DNA from: JAHRVQ01 sp051278195
GTDB taxonomy: Bacteria > Pseudomonadota > Gammaproteobacteria > Pseudomonadales > Azotimanducaceae
DNA: 64,000 bases
Assembly: GCA_051278195.1 (NCBI GenBank)
Contig: JBNMQM010000008.1
Coordinates: forward strand, 27,713-91,712
Reading direction: 5' to 3'
Shown: piece after piece, positions 25,822 through 35,464 of the stretch
How positions within the stretch are numbered: the stretch's first letter is position 1
How the letters are laid out: each line of letters opens with the position of its first letter
Position numbers and translations under genes: made by a program
Notes under the pieces: model-generated
The model's input: only the letters and a program-made list of their open reading frames with translations
Database searches by the model: none
Told to the model about the DNA's origin: nothing

Positions 25822-26208
25822 TTAGTTCACCGTGACGGCAAAGGCTTCCAGATGCTCTCTGGGTATGATGTCCAATGCTTTGATGTGGGTATTTTTTAAG
25901 AACACTTTTGGGGCTCTATCATTTTCAAAAGCATCGAGCCATCGTGCCGCACAGAGGCACCAGCGATCTCCCGGTTTGAGACCGGGAAACCCAAATTCAG
26001 GGTGAGGTGTCGATAGGTCGTTACCAGCAAACCTTGAGTATTCAAGAAACTCTGCCGTCACTTCTACGCACACTGTGTGTGAGCCAACATCTTCTTTACA
26101 GGTGTTACAACAGCCGTCGCGAAGAAATCCTGTCATAGGCTCTGTGCTACACGGTTCTAGTTTCTCTCCGAGAATATTGATCGGTTGATCGATCTTGATG
26201 GTTTGCAT
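25822..26208 (-). CDS. DUF2237-family protein
   Basis: The protein matches DUF2237 closely: NILGEKLEPCSTEPMTGF, FLRDGCCNTCKEDVGSH and FPGLKPGDRWCLCAARWLDA. Eight cysteines or so are conserved, but the function of the family is unknown. The ATG at 26208 gives the family N-terminus; the frame also opens at 26229. It heads the operon with the SDR, GNAT and zinc-ribbon genes. Confidence 0.85.
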   Translation of the reverse strand: MQTIKIDQPINILGEKLEPCSTEPMTGFLRDGCCNTCKEDVGSHTVCVEVTAEFLEYSRFAGNDLSTPHPEFGFPGLKPGDRWCLCAARWLDAFENDRAPKVFLKNTHIKALDIIPREHLEAFAVTVN

Positions 26209-26287
26209 ACTTGCCTTGATTGCGATCATGGGAATTGAGGGAGTAGTGTGCGCGAACTGAAACGCTGAATCAATGTCATGAGCTATG

Positions 26288-27463
26288 TTAGCTGCTGGGG
26301 GTGATCCGGCGACCGAAACCTAGGCGCCGTGAATTCTCCCTGACGGATTCCGCGGTGTCTTTACCTGCAATGCGTTCAATCTCATCATAGGATTCCGCTC
26401 GAATTTCACTCGCCCGCTGTTGGCGCTCGTCCCGGCTCAATGTATTGCGGTTTCGAAGTTCGTCGATTTGCGTCGCGGCGTCCTGACCAATGCTGTAAAC
26501 CTCGTTAATCTCTGCTGTGGAGTTACCGTAACGTTCACCAATCGACTGCAGCGAGCGATACGCTGGATCCTGGCTGCGGGCGAAATCCTCATATCGATCA
26601 GGACCAAGATAATCGCGAATTCTTGTTTCGCTTTGTTCCCGCTGTTGCCGATATTCGGTACGATTGGCAAATCGGTTAAACTCAACGCCCTCATTCTCCT
26701 GCCTTATGGCAAAGATCTGGCGAAATTCTTGTTCTGAATAGTCAAAGTTGCCCAGCCCTCTGCGGATTCGATCTGCTAGGCGCGACTCTCGCAGCTGATA
26801 CTCAATTGCGTCTTCAGTGCCTAAAAGCTCAGCGATCTGGCGCTGCAAATCTTGTCGCTGAGACTGTAAGTCTTCGCGATTTTCTTGAGTGTAGCCTCCG
26901 GAAAATAGGCTCTGGGTACTCGCCTCGTCTCGACGCTGCAGTTCATAGAGTTTGATCTGTTTGTCGGAATTGAGAAATGACAAGGTGTCATTTAAGGGTT
27001 TGAAAATTTCTTCGAACAAGGGATCGCTGGCAATCTCAGTGCCAAAAAGGGCTAGCAACTGTTGGCGTCGATCCGCTTCCCACTCTAACTGGAGAGTCAG
27101 TTTGGCCTGAGGGTCTTTATCGACCGCCTGCCAATAGGGGGCTTTGAATTCATTGGCTGCAGCCAATAGGTGGTCGCGATTGATGGTGGCCAGCAAGATC
27201 TGACGTAACAACGATTCGTCATAACCCGCCAAACGAAGTTGGTCTGCCAAGGTCTCGTAGTCGCCGTCGGTTGAGACCAATTGAATAGATTGCTCTGCCC
27301 CATTCGTTGGGGTCGGCTCCAGGGTGGTTTTTGTCGCCTCGGTCATCGCGGCAGGTTGGGACATAACCTCAAGGTCTGGTGTAGTTTGAAGTTCCTGATA
27401 GAGGGCCCAGACAAATACACCATTGATTGTCATGAGCGCCAAAATAATCAAATTCTTGATCAT
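26288..27463 (-). CDS. Membrane-anchored coiled-coil protein, hypothetical
   Basis: The 391-residue protein starts with one membrane anchor or signal-anchor (LIILALMTINGVFVWALY). A Thr/Pro/Ala linker follows, and then about 300 residues of charged helices rich in Gln, Arg and Glu (for example REDLQSQRQDLQRQIAELLG). No enzyme motif is seen. It looks like a periplasmic scaffold or sensor, but the function is unknown. It follows the FecR gene by 84 bases in the same direction. Confidence 0.55.
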   Translation of the reverse strand: MIKNLIILALMTINGVFVWALYQELQTTPDLEVMSQPAAMTEATKTTLEPTPTNGAEQSIQLVSTDGDYETLADQLRLAGYDESLLRQILLATINRDHLLAAANEFKAPYWQAVDKDPQAKLTLQLEWEADRRQQLLALFGTEIASDPLFEEIFKPLNDTLSFLNSDKQIKLYELQRRDEASTQSLFSGGYTQENREDLQSQRQDLQRQIAELLGTEDAIEYQLRESRLADRIRRGLGNFDYSEQEFRQIFAIRQENEGVEFNRFANRTEYRQQREQSETRIRDYLGPDRYEDFARSQDPAYRSLQSIGERYGNSTAEINEVYSIGQDAATQIDELRNRNTLSRDERQQRASEIRAESYDEIERIAGKDTAESVRENSRRLGFGRRITPSS

Positions 27464-27547
27464 GCTATGCCGATGTACTTCTATGTGAACTAAGGTCTAT
27501 TGAGACATAAAAGCCATGATCTCGCAAAGTTTGCAGGACATTTTAGC

Positions 27548-28228
27548 TCAGAGGTTGGTTTCGGTCAGCGCTCGATTGATTTTTAGGCTGGACCAGAGCT
27601 TAGGCGGTTGTGGTGCTGAATCAGCGGTAACGGTGGTTCCCCAGCCGTCTGTCGTCAGATCGATAGAGCCAATTTCGTTCTCAACGTAAATGCCCTTGCC
27701 GGACACCATCGCGACGTCAAGCGTATTGTCTCCAAACAAATAACCGCTCCAGAAGTCAGTGCCACGAACGCCAATGACCGCCAGCGGCGTCCTAATTTCG
27801 AACTTGGGTTGATTGGCTTTCATGATTCGCCCGGTGCGAATTCTGATCGCGCCCCGAGTAAAGCTCATCTGCGCGATGGGCGCGGTGAGGTTTTCACCGT
27901 AATCATAGCGGTGCAGCACTAAAGCGGAGTTAGGGCCGAGCGCAAAGGTTGTCTGATCGTTCATAGTAATGAGAAGGCGTGAATCCTTGTTGGTACGGAT
28001 GCTGTCTTCTGGATAAATACGTGATTGGTTCGCCAGAATATACGTGCGTTCTTTGCGAGTGACTTCGGGATAGCCTTGTAGACGTGTCACGATGCCGATG
28101 GGGTCAATCTGAGCGGCTGAACTCGAAGCAGGTTGTGTTCCGCAACCAGCGAGCAGAGACACTAACGTCAGCCAGATGCCGCCGGAAATAAGCAATTTAT
28201 TCGAGCAGTGCCTATCTGCGAGGGACAA
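27548..28228 (-). CDS. FecR-domain lipoprotein
   Basis: The 226-residue protein has a lipobox (LVSLLAGC near residue 29), so it is an outer-membrane or periplasmic lipoprotein. The FecR-domain features are VTRLQGYPEV, LLITMNDQTTFALGPNSAL and RTGRIMKANQPKFEIRTPLA followed by VIGVRGTDF. No FecI sigma factor is adjacent, so it is an orphan FecR. It overlaps the cupin gene by 17 bases and is the last gene of the helicase operon. Confidence 0.75.
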   Translation of the reverse strand: MSLADRHCSNKLLISGGIWLTLVSLLAGCGTQPASSSAAQIDPIGIVTRLQGYPEVTRKERTYILANQSRIYPEDSIRTNKDSRLLITMNDQTTFALGPNSALVLHRYDYGENLTAPIAQMSFTRGAIRIRTGRIMKANQPKFEIRTPLAVIGVRGTDFWSGYLFGDNTLDVAMVSGKGIYVENEIGSIDLTTDGWGTTVTADSAPQPPKLWSSLKINRALTETNL

Positions 28229-28691
28229 ATTTCAGTTGCTCCATATCGACAAATTCCCGCTTCCCACCGAGCCGGTACTGGCGTCTATTTAGATCTGGAT
28301 AGTCACAAACATCAACTTCGTTGCGGTTGCCGCCCATAAGATAGACCAGATCTGCTTCGAACGGGTTGGTCAAACAATGTGGTTCTGAGTGTTTGCCGAA
28401 TGCCATAAAATCGCCGGGGCCAACTTCCTGCTCGCGATTGCCTATGCGGGCAGTGCCGCGTCCCGAGATGATGTACAGGAATTCTTCGTCGTAATGATGC
28501 GTGTGGTATGTCGTGGAGTCGTGGCCCGTTTCAACCCTAACCATATGCACACCGATATCTTCAAGGCCCAATAAATCTGTTAGTGATCGTGTATGCCTAA
28601 TCGCGTTGCTGTTGTGTTGGTGTACGACCGTTGTCTCGTCTAGCCCTGCAATTTCTTCAGCAGAGAGCATGGGGTATGGCTTATCGACCAC
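28212..28691 (-). CDS. Cupin-domain protein
   Basis: The 159-residue protein has both cupin motifs: HTHHYDEEFLYIISGRG (motif 1, His/His/Glu ligands) and FGKHSEPHCLTNP (motif 2 with His). It is likely a metal-binding small-molecule enzyme or sensor of unknown substrate. Its start overlaps the DEAD-box helicase gene by 11 bases and its end overlaps the FecR gene, so three genes are translated together. Confidence 0.78.
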   Translation of the reverse strand: MVDKPYPMLSAEEIAGLDETTVVHQHNSNAIRHTRSLTDLLGLEDIGVHMVRVETGHDSTTYHTHHYDEEFLYIISGRGTARIGNREQEVGPGDFMAFGKHSEPHCLTNPFEADLVYLMGGNRNEVDVCDYPDLNRRQYRLGGKREFVDMEQLKFVPRR

Positions 28692-30093
28692 GGCGTTTGT
28701 CTCGAGGTTTAGGTCTGGGGGCTTTTTCTCTGGCAGGACGGCTAGGCGCAGGCAGCGGCTTCAATAGGATGTCAGGTGTTTGCTCACAGTTCATTGGGAC
28801 GCCAAGTAATGTCTCGATGTTGGGTAGCATAAAGGCGTCATCTTCGCAGGCCAGACTGATGGATATGCCTGTTGCTCCGGCACGACCCGTTCTGCCGATA
28901 CGATGAATGTAATCCTCAGGGTCCTCTGGCAAGTTGTAGTTCACCACGTGTGTCACGTCGTCCACGTGGATGCCTCGGCCTGCCACATCCGTTGCAATCA
29001 GTACGGGTATTTCGCCACTCTTGAATCTATCTAACGTCTGGATTCGTTTCTTCTGTGGCACTTCACCTGTGAGTAAGCCGCAATCTACACCGTAGCGGTT
29101 CATTTGACTTTCAACTTCGCGAGTTTCATCACGGCGATTCACAAAGACCATGACCTTGCCAACATCTGGCTGCTGCAGGAGGTTATAGAGCACGGTTATT
29201 TTTTGGTCAGCGGCGGTGAGATATACCTGTTGGGTGACGCTATCAACCGCTACCTTCTCGGGTTCGATATCAATTCGTACGGGGTCAAGTGTCCAACTCG
29301 CTGCCAAACGTTTGATGTCTTCGCTAAACGTAGCGCTAAATAGCTGGGTCTGGCGATTCTCTTTCTTTGGCGTTCGACGAATAATATCCTTCACATCGGG
29401 AATAAAGCCCATGCTCAACATTCGGTCGGCTTCATCAATCACTAGAGTTTCGATCTTAGATAAGTCGATGACGCCTTGGCGCATGAAGTCCAGTAAGCGA
29501 CCGGGTGTTGCAACCACCAGGTCAATGGGTTTCTTAAGTTGAGTTTTTTGCTTTTCATAATCCATGCCACCAACAACTGCAATGGATGTGAAGTCGCAAA
29601 AACAAGAGAGATCAACAGCATCTTGAGTAATCTGCATCACCAGTTCTCTCGTTGGTGCAATGACCAATGCGAACGGCGTACCAGCAGCGCGTTTTTCTAC
29701 TTCCGGATTTTCTAGGTGGTACGTAATGACTGAGATTAAGAACGCTGCTGTTTTTCCTGTGCCTGTCTGAGCCTGGGCAATAATATCCTTGCCGTCTAAA
29801 GAGTGTGGTAGCACTTCTTTCTGCACCGGTGTGCAGTTACTAAAGCCTAGTTCACCGATCGCGTGATCAAGCGCTTCGGGTAGCTCCAGTTTAGCGAAAT
29901 CGCCGCCCGCTCTTGTACGTGGTTTTTTTGGTTTTTCGACAGGTACCGATTTCGGTGCTTTTTTGCCTGTCGGTCTGGTCTCTTTGTTCTCTTCTGGCTG
30001 CTCTTTTGTCTGCTTTTCTAGGTTTTTCACTTCTTTCACTTCTTTCAGTTCTTTCTGATCAGCAGATCCGAGGATTTTTTTGAGAAACTTCAT
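28681..30093 (-). CDS. rhlB: DEAD-box RNA helicase, RhlB-like
   Basis: The 470-residue protein has motif I AQTGTGKT (108-115), DEAD (220-223), SAT (254-256) and HRIGRTGRAG, with an N-terminal Lys/Glu/Pro-rich arm (residues 1-60) and a basic Pro-rich tail ending RRGR. The sequence CTPVQKEVLPHSLDGKDIIA fits RhlB-type helicases of the RNA degradosome better than RhlE or SrmB; the symbol is by resemblance. It lies in an operon with the aminotransferase (9-base gap) and cupin. Confidence 0.8.
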   Translation of the reverse strand: MKFLKKILGSADQKELKEVKEVKNLEKQTKEQPEENKETRPTGKKAPKSVPVEKPKKPRTRAGGDFAKLELPEALDHAIGELGFSNCTPVQKEVLPHSLDGKDIIAQAQTGTGKTAAFLISVITYHLENPEVEKRAAGTPFALVIAPTRELVMQITQDAVDLSCFCDFTSIAVVGGMDYEKQKTQLKKPIDLVVATPGRLLDFMRQGVIDLSKIETLVIDEADRMLSMGFIPDVKDIIRRTPKKENRQTQLFSATFSEDIKRLAASWTLDPVRIDIEPEKVAVDSVTQQVYLTAADQKITVLYNLLQQPDVGKVMVFVNRRDETREVESQMNRYGVDCGLLTGEVPQKKRIQTLDRFKSGEIPVLIATDVAGRGIHVDDVTHVVNYNLPEDPEDYIHRIGRTGRAGATGISISLACEDDAFMLPNIETLLGVPMNCEQTPDILLKPLPAPSRPAREKAPRPKPRDKRRGR

Positions 30094-30102
30094 CTAGTGT
30101 TA

Positions 30103-31383
30103 TTACTCGTTGTCTATGCCAAGCAGCTGCCGAACGCTGGCCAGCTTGATGCATGTGATAAGAACCTCGACAGCCTGTTTTAAGCTAGATGTCGTGGGAT
30201 AGGTAGGCGCAATTCGGATGTTTTCGTCCCTTGGGTCGTGACCAAAAGGGAAGGTTGCGCCGGCTGGGGTGAGCTTAACACCAATTTCTCCCGCCAATTG
30301 GACGATTTTTAGAGCGAGTCCAGGCCGCGTATTCAATGAGATAAAGTACCCGCCCCGGGGTTTCGACCATTCAGCAATCCCCGTATCACCCAGTTCTGCT
30401 TGAAGTGCCGTCTGCACGGTTTGAAATTTGGGTTCAATGAGCTCGCGATGTTTCTCCATATGGGCCGCGATTCCTTTTGCATCGACGAGAAAACGCACGT
30501 GTCGCAGCTGGTTCACCTTGTCGAAGCCGATAGTGGATGTGGCCATATACCGCTCAAAGGCAGTCAGGTTGGTCTTGGATAAGCCAATAAACGATATGCC
30601 AGCGCCAGCAAAGGTCACTTTTGAGGTAGATCCGAACTGAGCGACGCTATTTTCGGTCTTTTGTTGCTCGGCTTCAGTCATTAGGTTTAACAGTTCATCA
30701 TGTTGATCGGCAAGGTGGTGCACCGCATAAGCGTTATCCCAGATGATGCGAAAGTTGTTACCGGCGTTGTTTGCCAACTTAGCAAAGCGGCGTACGGTAT
30801 CAGCGGAATAGGTTTCACCGCCAGGGTTAGAATATTTGGGTACACACCAGATGCCTTTGATCATCGGGTCTTCGGTTACGAGGCGTTCGACCTCGTCCAT
30901 ATCCGGGCCGGTCTTGCTCATACTGACCGTGAGCATTTCAATGCCAAATTGTTCGCAAATGGTGAAATGGCGGTCGTAGCCGGGTACTGGACAAATAAAT
31001 TTTACGTTGAGACCAGTCTCTGCTGCTTCAGCTCGCCATGCGGTTTGCATCATAAAGTCGACATAGGTATGCATCAGATTCAATGAACTGTTGCCGCCCA
31101 CCATGATGTGCTCGGCTTTACTATCGAGCATTTCAGCGCCCAGCTGCCGTGCTTCTGGTATACCTAACAAGCCGCCATAGTTGCGTACATCGGTACCGTC
31201 TTGGAGCAGGAAAAATCCATTTAATATGCCGTCTAATTCGTCCGATAGGTCGAGTTGGTCAGCAGCAGGTTTACCACGGGTTAAATCGAGGTTAAGCCCA
31301 GCGGTGCGGTAGCCTTCGTAGGTGTCGGCCAGTTGAGAACTCAGGTTTTCCAGTTCAACGTTTGAAAGGTCAGCGTAGGTCAC
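30103..31383 (-). CDS. Aminotransferase, MocR-type class I/II (aspartate aminotransferase-like)
   Basis: The 426-residue PLP aminotransferase starts LDLTRGKPA and has the PLP lysine in FGSTSKVTFAG (Lys255), with CVPKYSNPGG (179-189) and WDNAYAVH. These are features of the PF12897-type subgroup, whose studied members include aspartate aminotransferases of Corynebacterium type. The amino donor is not fixed by sequence. It follows argC by 15 bases on the minus strand. Confidence 0.8.
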   Translation of the reverse strand: MTYADLSNVELENLSSQLADTYEGYRTAGLNLDLTRGKPAADQLDLSDELDGILNGFFLLQDGTDVRNYGGLLGIPEARQLGAEMLDSKAEHIMVGGNSSLNLMHTYVDFMMQTAWRAEAAETGLNVKFICPVPGYDRHFTICEQFGIEMLTVSMSKTGPDMDEVERLVTEDPMIKGIWCVPKYSNPGGETYSADTVRRFAKLANNAGNNFRIIWDNAYAVHHLADQHDELLNLMTEAEQQKTENSVAQFGSTSKVTFAGAGISFIGLSKTNLTAFERYMATSTIGFDKVNQLRHVRFLVDAKGIAAHMEKHRELIEPKFQTVQTALQAELGDTGIAEWSKPRGGYFISLNTRPGLALKIVQLAGEIGVKLTPAGATFPFGHDPRDENIRIAPTYPTTSSLKQAVEVLITCIKLASVRQLLGIDNE

Positions 31384-31398
31384 AAGGCTGCTCCGAAA

Positions 31399-32346
31399 TC
31401 AGAGGGTGAGTGAACTGAGCTCGTCGTCGCCCAGCATCAAATTGAGATTTTGTACTGCAGCGCCGGCGGCACCTTTGCCGAGATTATCCAAAATGGAAAT
31501 CACTTGTAGGTGCTCGTGGTTGCCGAATATATAGATGTCATTGCGGTTCGTATTGTTATTTTTTTGCGGATCGAGAAAGCCATCTTCGACATCATCGGGT
31601 CCATTGGCAGGATGTACAGTGACGCACGCTTCATTTGCATAGTAGCTCGCTAAGACCTCATAAATATCATCAACGTTGAATTTACCCGTCAGATGACTGG
31701 CAGCGAGTGGCACGCTCACCAGCATACCCTGTAGGTAGTGAGCCACTGATGGTGTAAATAGCGGAGCCTGGCTTAGACCAGAAAATTGCTGCATTTCAGC
31801 AACGTGTTTGTGGCCAAATGACAGCGCATAAGGCCTGACCCACCACGGCTCGCCGTGACTGCTCCTGGCCTCATAACGTTCAATCATGCTCTTGCCGCCG
31901 CCGGAATAACCGGAAACAGCATTAATGGTTAGTTGTGCATTTTTTGCCACGATGTCTGCGTTGACCAGAGGCTGAATCGCGAGCAAGAATCCGGTTGGAT
32001 AACAACCTGGGTTGGAAACTCGTTCTGCCCCTTGAATGGCTTTGCGCTGTTCGGCCTGGAGTTCGGGTAAACCGTACACCCAGTCTGCTGCGACTCTGTG
32101 AGCTGTGCTGGCATCGAGGATTCGACAGCTGGACTCGGCGGCGAGCGCCACCGTCTCTCGTGCCGCATCGTCCGGCAAGCACAGGATTGTCACGTCAGCC
32201 TCATTCAGAATGGCCCGTTTAGCTTCAGGGTTCTTGCGCTGTGACGGCTCTATTTCGAGCAGGTCAATGTCATCGCGACAACTGAGGCGATCCTGAATTT
32301 GGAGTCCGGTGGTACCTGACTGGCCATCTATAAATACTTTGTGCAT
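31399..32346 (-). CDS. argC: N-acetyl-gamma-glutamyl-phosphate reductase, type 2
   Basis: The 315-residue protein reduces N-acetylglutamyl phosphate to the semialdehyde in arginine synthesis. It has the N-terminal FIDGQSGTTGLQIQDRL nucleotide loop and SNPGCYPTGF with catalytic Cys115. The shortened form (about 315) is the type 2 found in many Proteobacteria. The gene starts directly after the epoxide hydrolase stop with no gap. Confidence 0.92.
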   Translation of the reverse strand: MHKVFIDGQSGTTGLQIQDRLSCRDDIDLLEIEPSQRKNPEAKRAILNEADVTILCLPDDAARETVALAAESSCRILDASTAHRVAADWVYGLPELQAEQRKAIQGAERVSNPGCYPTGFLLAIQPLVNADIVAKNAQLTINAVSGYSGGGKSMIERYEARSSHGEPWWVRPYALSFGHKHVAEMQQFSGLSQAPLFTPSVAHYLQGMLVSVPLAASHLTGKFNVDDIYEVLASYYANEACVTVHPANGPDDVEDGFLDPQKNNNTNRNDIYIFGNHEHLQVISILDNLGKGAAGAAVQNLNLMLGDDELSSLTL

Positions 32347-33495
32347 CTATCTGAATCTTTTAAAGAATTGTCTTAAGTCCTCGGCTAAGAGGTCTGGTTG
32401 TTCCAATGCGGCAAAATGTCCGCCCCTTGGCTGGGTAGTCCAGTGCTCGATATTATATAGCGCTTCAGCCCAGACCCTGGGTGGCTGATAGAGTTCACCT
32501 GGAAACATCGCACAACCCGTTGGGGTCTCGATTCTACCATGTTCAAACAGATTATTTTGCTCATGGCCAGATTCGAAATAAAGTCGCGCCGAGGAAGTGA
32601 TCGTTTGAGTGACCCAGTAGATCATAATGTTTGTGAGCAATTTGTCTCGATGCACCACTTGTTCGAGATTTCCATCGTGTTGGGTCCAGCTATGGAACTT
32701 CTCGACAATCCAGCCTGCAAGGCCAGCGGGCGAGTCATTTAAACCGTAGCCGAGGGTCTGGGGCTTTGTGCCTTGAATCTCCTGATAGCCGACACCTTCC
32801 TTCATATGCTGTTTGCAGGCTTTGAGCGTCGCCTTCTCGTCGTCTGTAACGCCGTCGAATGGATTAGCTTTGTCCTTTGGCGCGCCAGCAAAAACCAGCG
32901 TTAGATGCAGGGCTAGTACCTGTTCGGGCGCCAGTCGAGCAGTCCAGCTGCTAATGGCTGACCCCCAGTCGCCACCTTGAACCACATACTTCTCGTAGCC
33001 CAGTTCCGCCATCAGTTGGATATGTCCAAGCGCAATTTGCTTTTGATCGAACCCAGGTGACGTGGCTGCATCGGAAAAACCGTAGCCAGGAATAGAAGGG
33101 CAAATCACATGAAATGCGTCGGCAGAATCGCCGCCATGATTCTGTGGTTCTGTGAGTACTGGAATGATATCCAAAAATTCGGCACAGGAACCGGGCCAGC
33201 CATGACTCATCAGCAGCGGTAGCGCGTTGGCATTGGAAGACCGCGCGTGGATAAAATGTAAGTCTCGACCAGGCGCAATCTCGGTTTTGAAATGCTCAAA
33301 GCTATTGAGCTTGGCTTCTTCTGCGCGCCAATCAAACGTGTTCGCCCAGTAATAACAAAGGTCCTTTAGATAGGCCAAATCAGTACCATACTGCCAATCC
33401 TGACCGACCTCATCGGGCCAGCGGGTTTTTTCGAGGCGTTCCCTGAGGTCTGTGAGTGCTTCTTCTGGAACATGAATGGTAAATGGTTTAATCAT
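32347..33495 (-). CDS. Epoxide hydrolase (EHN-type alpha/beta hydrolase)
   Basis: The 382-residue protein has the N-terminal EHN domain (RERLEKTRWPDEV), the HGWPGS oxyanion loop (99-104) and the nucleophile in VVQGGDWGS (Asp176). The Asp nucleophile supports epoxide hydrolysis, while others of the class are haloalkane-type or ester hydrolases. The substrate is unknown. It leads the long operon to argC, aminotransferase, helicase, cupin and FecR. Confidence 0.85.
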   Translation of the reverse strand: MIKPFTIHVPEEALTDLRERLEKTRWPDEVGQDWQYGTDLAYLKDLCYYWANTFDWRAEEAKLNSFEHFKTEIAPGRDLHFIHARSSNANALPLLMSHGWPGSCAEFLDIIPVLTEPQNHGGDSADAFHVICPSIPGYGFSDAATSPGFDQKQIALGHIQLMAELGYEKYVVQGGDWGSAISSWTARLAPEQVLALHLTLVFAGAPKDKANPFDGVTDDEKATLKACKQHMKEGVGYQEIQGTKPQTLGYGLNDSPAGLAGWIVEKFHSWTQHDGNLEQVVHRDKLLTNIMIYWVTQTITSSARLYFESGHEQNNLFEHGRIETPTGCAMFPGELYQPPRVWAEALYNIEHWTTQPRGGHFAALEQPDLLAEDLRQFFKRFR

Positions 33496-33633
33496 CTATA
33501 CGACCCTAATCTAGGTTGCTTGCCATCATATCGGATCGAGACGGTAGTGGGTGTTTTTTGCGTAGCATTAGAGCGCTTCGCTTTTAGGCTTCGTAAAGAA
33601 TTCCCCCGCCTCTCTTATCCCAGTTTGTGTTCT

Positions 33634-34881
33634 CTAATCTGGTGAAACTGATACCAGAAGCTTCTGCCACAAGGCGATAGTCGCCATCTGAATATCTTTG
33701 GCGCTATTGCCAGGGCAGGCCTCTGCTAGCAGTTCCGTATTCCAGAGTGCGTCAAAGCTAACCGACGGGTGCTGGTGCTCGCGAATAAAGTGCACGAATT
33801 TTAAGGTTCGAAAACCATCGAACCAATCCATCAAAAATTTCTCGAACACTGCCGGCGCTTGATTTTGTTTCTGTGAAATCAGTGTAGCGAGACCATGTTT
33901 CTGAACGAATTGCCAATGCAGTGGGTCGGAAAAATGCTGTTGGAGGTCTTGTTTTTTTTGACTGGTTCGCAGGCCTAGCAGAAAGCTTTTTAATGATTCG
34001 AAACAAGCTGGATGATAGAAAACATAGTCTTTTGTGGGGTCGTCTAGAGTTTGAATCTTCTGAATGCTAGGCCCGGTGCCAAAGGGCACTCGATTAGAAA
34101 TACGGCTCGACAGGCAAATGGCCGTGGTGTCTATATATGTGTAAGTGCCCACTTTGCGCAGTTTGTTTAACAAGTAGAAATCCTCGCCAGCCTCCCGGTT
34201 GGGAAAGCCACGGACCTGTGCGTATGCTTCCGCAGAACAAGCAATGGTGCTGCCGACACTAGTATAAGCGTACTCAGAGTCTGCTGATTTCAAGCCGTAG
34301 GCATACCAGAGTAAAGAAAATTCATACAGCGCCGCTGCGGCATTTTGGTCAGCATCATGTTGAAAAGGGTATAACCCAAAGCTCAAACCCTTGATTGCGG
34401 TGATTGCGGTGATTGCGGCCGTGAAGTACGCCTTCGGCAATCGTGCATCTGCATCCGTGCTAAAAACCCATGGCAGCTTGATGGCACCGTTGTGAATCAG
34501 ACGCGCGGCGATATCGGCACCGATCTTACGCGCCTTACCAACACCCTGCTTAAGGGGTAATGGCTGATGGTAGCGATCAACGACGAGAATGGTGTGTTGG
34601 TTCGATTGGTACCAGCTGCAAACGCCAGTTGAGTCAATGAGTCGCCAATGATGCGCGATGTCTTCGAGCAACCTTTGGGTGATGGGTTCTTGCGGATCGC
34701 AGCTGTTCACGACCAGTATGATGATCACATCGCTGAGTTCCACCCAGACCTTTTCCAGCTGCTCTAGACTTTCTTGAAACGCGGGTACGACCAAAACAAA
34801 TTGGGCAGTGATATCTAGGCTGCTAATGGTTTGAGATTCAGGTTCCGCGTATTGCGCGAGATATTTGTCGAGGGTCGCCAC
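33634..34881 (-). CDS. Glycosyltransferase family 2-like protein
   Basis: The protein of about 415 residues has a GT-A-like nucleotide-sugar region: LVVPAFQESLEQLEKV, an STDADARLP segment with the DxD-type metal site, and GFPNREAGEDFYLLNKL with the catalytic ED. The predicted GTG at 34881, 6 bases after the MiaE stop, is used; a TTG at 34956 inside miaE is an alternative. No strong ribosome site is present at either. Three 9-bp direct repeats (34393-34418) encode a TAITAI run inside it. Confidence 0.65.
   Translation of the reverse strand: MATLDKYLAQYAEPESQTISSLDITAQFVLVVPAFQESLEQLEKVWVELSDVIIILVVNSCDPQEPITQRLLEDIAHHWRLIDSTGVCSWYQSNQHTILVVDRYHQPLPLKQGVGKARKIGADIAARLIHNGAIKLPWVFSTDADARLPKAYFTAAITAITAIKGLSFGLYPFQHDADQNAAAALYEFSLLWYAYGLKSADSEYAYTSVGSTIACSAEAYAQVRGFPNREAGEDFYLLNKLRKVGTYTYIDTTAICLSSRISNRVPFGTGPSIQKIQTLDDPTKDYVFYHPACFESLKSFLLGLRTSQKKQDLQQHFSDPLHWQFVQKHGLATLISQKQNQAPAVFEKFLMDWFDGFRTLKFVHFIREHQHPSVSFDALWNTELLAEACPGNSAKDIQMATIALWQKLLVSVSPD
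34393..34418 (-). repeat. 9-bp in-frame tandem repeat within the glycosyltransferase gene
   Basis: The unit gattgcggt is repeated nearly three times (34393-34401, 34402-34410, 34411-34418). It encodes a repeated Thr-Ala-Ile stretch (AAITAITAIKG) in the protein. Because the unit is a multiple of three, it keeps the frame. Confidence 0.85.
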
Positions 34882-34886
34882 AGCGA

Positions 34887-35462
34887 TTAATGTAGGCGGG
34901 CGCGGATAGGAAGATCCAACATAACCTCGGCTTCGATGGTTAACCACTCCTGCCAACGTGCATTGACGACTTCCGTCTCAAAATAGACGCTGGCCAAATT
35001 CAGAAACATCTCGTGATGGCCGGCTTCAGAGCGTGCCAGACTTTCGTAAAAGCGGCGCATGGATTTATCCTTATGAGCATCGGCGATCAACTTAAACCGC
35101 TCAGCGCCCCGCGCTTCAATTACCGCCCCGCTTAATAGGCGGTCTAAAAAGTACACGCCGGAACCCTTTCGAATCCGTTTGATCAGCTGATTGACGTATG
35201 GGTCTTTCTCATCGGGTGACGGCGTAATCCCGCGCGCCAGCATGAGTTTCATGACTTGCCGATAATGGCCCAATTCTTCAAGTGCAAGATCTAACATCTC
35301 GGCGAGCAGTTTAGGTTTGTCGGGGTAGTGCGCGACCATGCTCATGGCCATAGCTGAGGCTTTCCGCTCATTGGCTGCATGGTCATTGAGAAACTCATCG
35401 AAGTCCTGCAACACGGCGGCCAACCACTGCTCAGGTGTGCAGGCTTTTAACACCTGGGTCAC
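34887..35462 (-). CDS. miaE: tRNA-(ms2io6A) hydroxylase
   Basis: MiaE hydroxylates the isopentenyl group of ms2i6A37 in tRNA. The 191-residue protein is ferritin-like and helical, with diiron ligands suggested by NERK (Glu32), LALEELGHYRQV (Glu62/63, His66) and RSEAGHHEMFL. It lies between the esterase (2-base gap) and the glycosyltransferase, on one transcript. Confidence 0.9.
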   Translation of the reverse strand: MTQVLKACTPEQWLAAVLQDFDEFLNDHAANERKASAMAMSMVAHYPDKPKLLAEMLDLALEELGHYRQVMKLMLARGITPSPDEKDPYVNQLIKRIRKGSGVYFLDRLLSGAVIEARGAERFKLIADAHKDKSMRRFYESLARSEAGHHEMFLNLASVYFETEVVNARWQEWLTIEAEVMLDLPIRARLH

Positions 35463-35464
35463 GC

